Assembly (NCBI GenBank): GCA_046546235.1
Contig: JBKGYG010000009.1
Span: 1-38,789 of the forward strand
DNA: 38,789 bases
Source: JBKGYG01 sp046546235
GTDB lineage: Bacteria > Bacillota > Clostridia > Lachnospirales > DSM-24629
Direction: 5' to 3'
This document shows, in pieces, positions 33,924 to 38,789 of the stretch (the stretch's first letter is position 1; the number at the start of each line of letters is the position of its first letter). The notes beneath the pieces are model-generated. The model searched no databases. It worked only from the letters and a program-made list of their open reading frames with translations, and had not been told where the DNA came from. A program made the translations under genes and the position numbers.

Positions 33924-34775
33924 TTAAATTTTGAAGATTTTTTTTGCATTATTATAAAATACATCTTCATAATACTTTTCAGGTATTAATTGCTTAACAA
34001 ATTCAATATATGGGTTCATAGGTACTAGGGGCCAGTCGGAACCGAACATTATCCTTTTATAATTATCTTCAAATATTAAAGCCCTTCTAATATTATCTAC
34101 ATAAATCCTATTGTTACTTAATTCCTTTACTTTCTTTTCATCTCCAACAAAAAATCCTGATAAATCAGTATAAACATTAGTACAATTTGAAATTACTACT
34201 GCAGTATCCATAACCCATGGGTTACCAAAATGGGCTATGACAAAATTAACTTTTTTAAACTTTAGGGCAAGTCTATTGACATGGAGTGGGTGTGAAAATT
34301 CCGCGTTGGCGCTATTAGCAAACATGTCACCTGTATGTATTACTATTGGTACACCATACTCCTCAGCAATTTCATAAATAGGTGTATATATTTCATCTGA
34401 GATAGGTATAGAATAATATCCTGGATAAATTTTAAAACCAACTGCATTAGGATTTCCGAGTTCTTTTTCTATATTAGATAGACTATTCTTTATACCTTCT
34501 TTCTTTAAATCATAAGGGTTTATACCTAAACAATATTTTACTTTCTTGGGTAAATCTTTTTCTAAATCTGCTAACATGGGATTTGGGGAATTTGGATCTG
34601 GGAATGAATTGTCTTTAGATTCTGTAACTCCCATCACAATACCTTCGACTATGTTATTCTTTTTAAATACTTGATATAAACCGTTACTACTATAATCAAC
34701 CTTTGATATATTTTTGGCTGTATGCTTGAACTTTTCAATATCCGAAAAATGAAGATGTGCATCTATTATTTTCAT
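33924..34775 (-). CDS. Metal-dependent amidohydrolase (Amidohydro_2, COG2159 type)
   Basis: 283 aa TIM-barrel hydrolase or decarboxylase. Metal and catalytic positions are visible: H7 and H9 in IIDAHLHF, GFKIYPGYY, VIHTGD, VNFVIAHFGNPW and the catalytic Asp in IMFGSDWPLVP. The ATG at 34775 is preceded by AAAGGAG at 8 bases; a start at 34799 would put eight extra residues before it. The family includes decarboxylases and lactonases; substrate unknown. It is flanked by mobile-element debris and probably stands alone. Confidence 0.82.
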   Translation of the reverse strand: MKIIDAHLHFSDIEKFKHTAKNISKVDYSSNGLYQVFKKNNIVEGIVMGVTESKDNSFPDPNSPNPMLADLEKDLPKKVKYCLGINPYDLKKEGIKNSLSNIEKELGNPNAVGFKIYPGYYSIPISDEIYTPIYEIAEEYGVPIVIHTGDMFANSANAEFSHPLHVNRLALKFKKVNFVIAHFGNPWVMDTAVVISNCTNVYTDLSGFFVGDEKKVKELSNNRIYVDNIRRALIFEDNYKRIMFGSDWPLVPMNPYIEFVKQLIPEKYYEDVFYNNAKKIFKI

Positions 34776-34921
34776 TTTTTTAACTCCTTTATTAATCAAA
34801 ATTTTTCTCTATTATTTTATTACACAAATATTTTGATTTTAATCATCTAAAGCTAAGAAAACTTCAAATATAAATATCAAGATAAAAATGTAACTTTTTG
34901 ATTATATAAGAATGTAGGTTT

Positions 34922-35045
34922 TTACTCACTATATGATTTTCCACTAATAGAAATAACATGAGCATGATGAAGGATTCTATCTAGAATTGCACTAGCTATT
35001 GTTGCATCGTAGAACACTTCATCCCAAAAATTAAAGTTTATAATT
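34922..35045 (-). pseudogene. istB: IS21-family IstB ATPase, C-terminal remnant
   Basis: The last 40 codons (NFNFWDEVFYDATIASAILD, then RILHHAHVISISGKSYS) match the C-terminal end of IstB helper ATPases of IS21 elements, just after the sensor region. Everything upstream of IstB is missing and the frame continues into the remains of a DUF898-type gene. It is a scar of an IS21 insertion followed by deletion. Confidence 0.75.
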
Positions 35046-35049
35046 CCTA

Positions 35050-35308
35050 GTATTATAATACAATAACCATTTAATTCAGTTGCCAAAGAGAGCAATTGCT
35101 TTTCCATGTGAAACTTTAATCTTCTTCCCTCAATAACTGTATGATTGATTTTCCAACCATAAACCATACATAAAACCTAAGGATAACATATCCCTAAGGT
35201 AAATACGATGACCAAGATTCCTAGAATAGTCCAGCCAATTAACTGAAACAATCCCCCATCAAAATATGATTTCTGCCCAACATTTAGATTGAAATTATCA
35301 TCTGTCAT
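35050..35308 (-). pseudogene. DUF898-type small membrane protein, inactivated
   Basis: The ATG at 35308 has a perfect AAAAGGAGG site. The frame reads SYFDGGLFQLIGWTILGILV and FTLGICYP, then TAG at 35177 where the family has Trp, then VLCMVYGWKINHTVIEGRRLKF. A one-base loss follows, after which HGKAIALFGN is read, a TGA again replaces Trp, and IKWLL follows. The two Trp-to-stop changes and the shift prove decay. The 3' end was replaced by the IstB tail. Confidence 0.7.
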
Positions 35309-35419
35309 TAAAATACCTCCTTTTATTATATGGGTATATTTTACCATATTAATGTTGAAAAACAAAGAAAAAAAGACCTTCGGATTCCATACGGATGGCT
35401 TCTGAAAATAGCATATATA

Positions 35420-35454
35420 TACCCCTACTTCATTCTTTTAGTGAAGTAGAGGTA
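35420..35454. terminator. Hairpin with CCCCTA/TAGAGG ends
   Basis: TACCCCTACTTCA (35420-35432) pairs with TGAAGTAGAGGTA (35442-35454), 13 pairs with one G-U, loop of 9. No long T tract on either side. Its ends match the hairpin at 30255-30294. It may be the 3' end of a lost gene or element. Confidence 0.5.
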
Positions 35455-35597
35455 TTAGTTTTAGAAGACGTTCAAAGCGTCCTAAGTCTTCCTAGTAATT
35501 GTGGTATTGGTTTCGTTAGACACTGGGTGGAGTTCCTTGCTACTATTAGTATTTTGTATGCCAAGAATATATTGCTATTTAACTTCAAAATATTCTT

Positions 35598-35833
35598 TTA
35601 TAGTTTTAGTATCCAAATGTGCTTATCATAGTATTCAATATTCAAATCCTTTTGTACTTCATTACTAACGCTAAAAACACCATCTTCTGTCTGAAAGAAT
35701 ATCCATGCAACAACTCCCCCAATTGATGTGTCTTTATCTCCAAGAATAACAATAATATCTTCTAGGCCATCTCTATCAATATCGTCAATTGAAGTCTCAG
35801 TTACATCAAGACCAATATTCTTTTTGACATTAT
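35598..35833 (-). pseudogene. C-terminal fragment with FG-GAP/calcium-loop-like sequence
   Basis: A frame without a start codon (a stop lies just before it) reads VKKNIGLDVTETSIDDIDRD, then GLEDIIVILGDKDTSIGGVV, then AWIFFQTEDGVFSVSNEV, ending LKL at 35598. The DIDRDGLEDII stretch is like FG-GAP or VCBS repeats of secreted proteins. It is a remnant of a larger extracellular protein. Confidence 0.45.
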
Positions 35834-35855
35834 ATTATCCTCTTTCATATAATTT

Positions 35856-36255
35856 TTATTTAAATATAGTCTGAACAATTTCATAAAATATCTCAGTCCA
35901 TCCATTAGGTGTTCCAGTATAATTAGGCCCATCATTTATAACTTGAGAAACTTTATAAAAACTTGCTCTACTTTCAATTCTATTATTTTGGTTATTACCT
36001 GGTGCAGTCCAATGCCAGCCTCCTGCAGCTCCCCCACCTTTTGATGTTATTGGATTATTGACGTAATTATCTACCTCAACTCTTTTAACATCTGCTCTCT
36101 AAATGCATTATAATTTGCTTAACCAGTATTGAGTGTATCCTCCTCCTCTATAATCTACACCATCTTTTACATATAATTTCCAACACAACCTTAACCGTTG
36201 CTAAAAACATAGATATTTCCTCAGAAGTATTGATATCATCCCTAAGTCTTTTCAT
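35856..36255 (-). pseudogene. GH19-like cell-wall/chitin hydrolase relic
   Basis: Segments appear in order but in different frames: LRDDINTSEEISMFLATVK, LYVKDGVDYRGGGYTQYWL, ANYNAFREQM, then a clean frame from VKRVEVDNYVNNPITSKGG through GAAGGWHWTAPGNNQ and NGWTEIFYEIVQTIFK to the stop at 35856. This order (helical start, GRGYIQLT-like motif, WFW-like motif, NGWxER-like end) is that of GH19-like lysozymes and chitinases. At least three frame breaks make it non-functional. Confidence 0.5.
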
Positions 36256-36268
36256 AAGTTTTTTGGCC

Positions 36269-36760
36269 TTAATTATTATCTAAAGATGCTATCATCCCTT
36301 TAATAATTTTATATATAGAATCATTATTATATGGTTTTAATACTTCATTATGAACATAATATGTATCATCGTTTTCTATGACAAATTCTTTTGTCAAGCT
36401 CGAGGAAATCATAGTATCACCATTTCCTATTGGTGCAGAATAGTTATACTCTGTAACTCTTACCATCCATATATTATGATATAGATATACATCATATTCT
36501 ACTTTGCCAATTGTACCAAAATATACAGTATTTAATTTAATAAGTGTACCTTCATTATAAAAACCTCTTATAACGCCTCCTTCACTAGTCTCATCAACTA
36601 CATCAACTTCTTTAATTGTTAAATTACTTACATCCATATGGTTACTATCAACTATTTCTAAATCATCTATACTTTCTAATGGTCTTCTTTCATTAACCTT
36701 CTCTTGATTCCCACATCCAACAAGGAATATAACCAAAAATACTAATATAACTTTTCTCAT
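36269..36760 (-). CDS. Lipoprotein of unknown function
   Basis: 163 aa with a lipoprotein signal (VFLVIFLVG-C16). The mature part is acidic and beta-rich (VRGFYNEGTLIKLNTVYFG ... VYLYHNIWMVRVTEYNY). No family recognised. It begins 9 bases after a smaller, frameshifted lipoprotein, and together with the DUF5050-like lipoprotein upstream forms a run of surface proteins. Confidence 0.65.
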   Translation of the reverse strand: MRKVILVFLVIFLVGCGNQEKVNERRPLESIDDLEIVDSNHMDVSNLTIKEVDVVDETSEGGVIRGFYNEGTLIKLNTVYFGTIGKVEYDVYLYHNIWMVRVTEYNYSAPIGNGDTMISSSLTKEFVIENDDTYYVHNEVLKPYNNDSIYKIIKGMIASLDNN

Positions 36761-36769
36761 CTTATTCTC

Positions 36770-36879
36770 CTATTCTAAAATAATATACCCGTCTTCCATA
36801 TTCCCATCACTAACCTTATCATAACTCGAACAACTACAAAATAAACTTAAACATATAACAAGAATCAAATTTTTTTCAT
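36770..36879 (-). pseudogene. Very small lipoprotein, frameshifted after the start
   Basis: The ATG at 36879 has an AGGAGG site 6 bases upstream but reads MKKI and stops. With one more A in the A7 run (36870-36876) it reads MKKNLILVICLSLFCSCSSY followed by DKVSDGNMEDGYIILE, a lipoprotein of 36 aa with lipobox LFCSC, ending at 36770. Either a recent mutation or a homopolymer sequencing error. Confidence 0.55.
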
Positions 36880-36946
36880 ATAATCCTCCTAATTACTTAT
36901 ATTCATCTGGTGTTTCACTTTTTTTATAAAGACTTTTTCACTGGTC

Positions 36947-38047
36947 TCAACCGTTATGCCTTTTTTCTAAATCAAGTTCAACACCATCCAAATCAAATAA
37001 ATAGTACAATGTTTCTTTGTAAAAGTCTTGACAATATATTAAGCCATCAAGAAGGTTTATTTCCCCTATAGTATGTTCTGATAACTCAATAGTTGTATCT
37101 TCACCTTTTCTAACTTTACATAAACTAAAATTATTTAGCATATCTGTGAAGTAGATATATTCCTCATCAACATTAAATGTTCCTATTTGTTTATCAAGGG
37201 CAAGTTCTATCTTGCCATTCCCTTTATTAATTCTATAAAGATTATTATTGTTGTTTGGTTGGATAAAATAAATATAATCTTCATTAACTATAAATTTGCC
37301 ATTAGTATATTCATTATGAAATATTTCATCCGAAACTTTCTCTTCTGCTTCACCATTTGTAGAAATCCTATAAAGTTTAAAACTATCCATTGGGTTTTTA
37401 TAATATATCCAATTGTCGTACAAATAAAAATCATTAATAAATTTAGTTTCCCTTTTTTCTACTAGAGCAGATACAATAGTTATTTCTTTATTCTTATCTA
37501 AGCTCAACCTTTTTATAGAATATTCTACACTTTTCTCTAAATTCTTACGGGTCCAGTAGTATATATAATCATTGCATACTATTACATTATATGATATCTC
37601 ATCATTAAGCTTTTTACTAGCTCCACCGTTTACATTTACTTTATAAATCTCTCCATCTCCAGGGTATCCATTACTATAATATACCCATCCATCATATAAA
37701 TTTATTGAATAAGCTAAATCATTTGATATAAGTTCTAATTCACTTGTAGGCACTTTCATTTTATAAATACCATTTCTAAGGGCCCCTATAAAGTAATCTT
37801 TATTAACTGTTGCAAGCCCTTTATTAATAATATTACTCATTAAATTACCTTGTTGTAAATTCTTATTCATATTAAAATTTTTATCTTCTGTTTCAAAATG
37901 TTCATCTTTCTCAACTTGATCTACGGCATCATTAGTATTAGAATTTCCATTATTTTTTTTTACCATATTATTTTCAGTGCAAGAGCATATTGTCATAGCT
38001 ACAACAATTAATACTAATATAATGATTTTATTCTTTGTTGCTATCAT
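36947..38047 (-). CDS. DUF5050-type lipoprotein (beta-propeller-like)
   Basis: 366 aa. A signal peptide (about 1-22, lipobox ICS-C23) and an Asn/Asp-rich linker (24-60) precede repeated short motifs: YDGWVYYSN, NDYIYYWT, YDNWIYYKN, NEDYIYFIQ, DEEYIYFTD and DGLIYCQD. Each is followed by a [IL]Y[KR][IV] strand, spaced about 45-50 residues apart, as in DUF5050 or propeller proteins. AAAGGAGG precedes the ATG. Likely extracellular, membrane-tethered, binding an unknown wall or protein partner. It starts 42 bases after the transglycosylase-like gene. Confidence 0.75.
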   Translation of the reverse strand: MIATKNKIIILVLIVVAMTICSCTENNMVKKNNGNSNTNDAVDQVEKDEHFETEDKNFNMNKNLQQGNLMSNIINKGLATVNKDYFIGALRNGIYKMKVPTSELELISNDLAYSINLYDGWVYYSNGYPGDGEIYKVNVNGGASKKLNDEISYNVIVCNDYIYYWTRKNLEKSVEYSIKRLSLDKNKEITIVSALVEKRETKFINDFYLYDNWIYYKNPMDSFKLYRISTNGEAEEKVSDEIFHNEYTNGKFIVNEDYIYFIQPNNNNNLYRINKGNGKIELALDKQIGTFNVDEEYIYFTDMLNNFSLCKVRKGEDTTIELSEHTIGEINLLDGLIYCQDFYKETLYYLFDLDGVELDLEKRHNG

Positions 38048-38089
38048 TTTTTTCCTCCTTTAAATGATAGATTTCATAAAACTATCTTG

Positions 38090-38788
38090 CTAATTTATAT
38101 GGTTGTCAAGTATATCTTTAATTTTGGACCAGTAATTTGGGTCTCCACCACCATTATACGCAGTTACCCCTAAGCTTTCACTACCTCTTAAAGCTTGTTT
38201 ATACCCCAACCATCCAACACCAGCAGAAATACTCATATTTATTGTTGCATATGAATTATCATAACTTCCACCTATATATAACTTTTTATATAGTCCATAA
38301 CCACCTCTTGGCAAACCATAAGCTGCACCTTCATTAGGGTCGAAATAACCTTCTGCAGCTAATCGTTGTATGGCTGAGTTTCTATTATCTAATACCTGCA
38401 TAACGTCTATACTACCATTAGCACTATCTGAACCATGATAATAACCAATTTTTGATTCTGTATACATCATAACTTTTACTGTATTAGCACTAATTGCAGT
38501 AAACCCCCTTTTATCTTTCAATGTCTCGTTCCAGTAATTAGTCCATGCAAGTATTTCCATATCATATCTATTGTAATCTTGTGATCCATTACTCAAACTT
38601 TTCAGTGAACCTATTTCCGTTATCTTACCATAGGTGGATGCATATTTAAGAGAAGCATTTAATTGCTCTTGGTTAACATCAACACCATTGATATAGTCTG
38701 TCATAGTACTATATGCCTGGTCTAATGATGTAACTTTACCCGACCCCTCATTAACCTCATTTTCCCTTTCCTTAATCCTTCTATACAT
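38090..38788 (-). CDS. Lytic transglycosylase (SLT)-like protein, probably 5'-truncated by window edge
   Basis: At least 232 aa. All three SLT-lysozyme motifs are present: catalytic Glu in MMYTES (E111), GSIDVMQV (the GxMQ equivalent, near 130) and AYNGGGDPNYW near the C-terminus. The ATG at 38788 is one base from the window end and lacks a visible ribosome site; the charged first residues suggest that the real gene starts further right. It is probably a secreted or phage/injection-type peptidoglycan hydrolase. Confidence 0.7.
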   Translation of the reverse strand: MYRRIKERENEVNEGSGKVTSLDQAYSTMTDYINGVDVNQEQLNASLKYASTYGKITEIGSLKSLSNGSQDYNRYDMEILAWTNYWNETLKDKRGFTAISANTVKVMMYTESKIGYYHGSDSANGSIDVMQVLDNRNSAIQRLAAEGYFDPNEGAAYGLPRGGYGLYKKLYIGGSYDNSYATINMSISAGVGWLGYKQALRGSESLGVTAYNGGGDPNYWSKIKDILDNHIN

Positions 38789-38789
38789 T

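Noticed and set aside
35395..35631. 78-codon plus-strand open frame
   Set aside because: It runs across the CCCCTA hairpin and the antisense of the FG-GAP-like fragment; no ribosome site.

Overview
The window is AT-rich DNA from an endospore-forming, anaerobic Firmicute of the Clostridia type. The evidence is the sporulation genes (spoIIM, spoVS, dacF-like and dacB-like genes), a 'reverse' rubrerythrin, formate-tetrahydrofolate ligase with folD, strong GGAGG ribosome sites and Gram-positive gene order. I cannot name the genus from sequence alone.

Bases 1-29,830 are core chromosome, almost all on the minus strand. In transcription order from the right they hold: uppP, ftsK (frameshifted), fhs, folD, rimO, pgsA, cinA, recA (with LexA box), recX, rny, spoVS, an aspartate aminotransferase, purB, proC, spoIIM, xerD, deoB-punA-pdp-dacF, a degenerate M50-like protein, scpA-scpB, dacB and rluB (cut by the left edge). 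The only clear plus-strand gene here is the rubrerythrin at 9232, which has a Fur/PerR-type palindrome just downstream of its promoter. These genes cover nucleoside salvage, one-carbon metabolism, DNA repair and segregation, RNA decay, cell-wall precursor recycling and spore wall shaping. The intergenic regions after proC and aspC hold stacked tandem modules, each with a terminator-like hairpin and a related spacer.

Bases 29,830-38,789 are an accessory region. It contains an ECF sigma factor operon with its own ECF-type promoter (sigma, small membrane protein probably acting as anti-sigma, membrane-anchored zinc-ribbon protein, lipoprotein). It also holds a DUF2188 protein, a metal-dependent amidohydrolase, lipoproteins (one DUF5050-like) and a lytic-transglycosylase-like protein open at the right edge. 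Between them lie decayed genes: a DUF898-type membrane protein joined to an IS21 IstB tail, a GH19-like hydrolase relic, an FG-GAP-like fragment and an unidentified broken gene beside the sigma operon.

Three reading-frame breaks (ftsK, a small lipoprotein, the unidentified gene) fall exactly in runs of six or seven A. Homopolymer sequencing error is therefore as likely as true mutation, at least for ftsK. No rRNA, tRNA, CRISPR array or intact transposon was seen.
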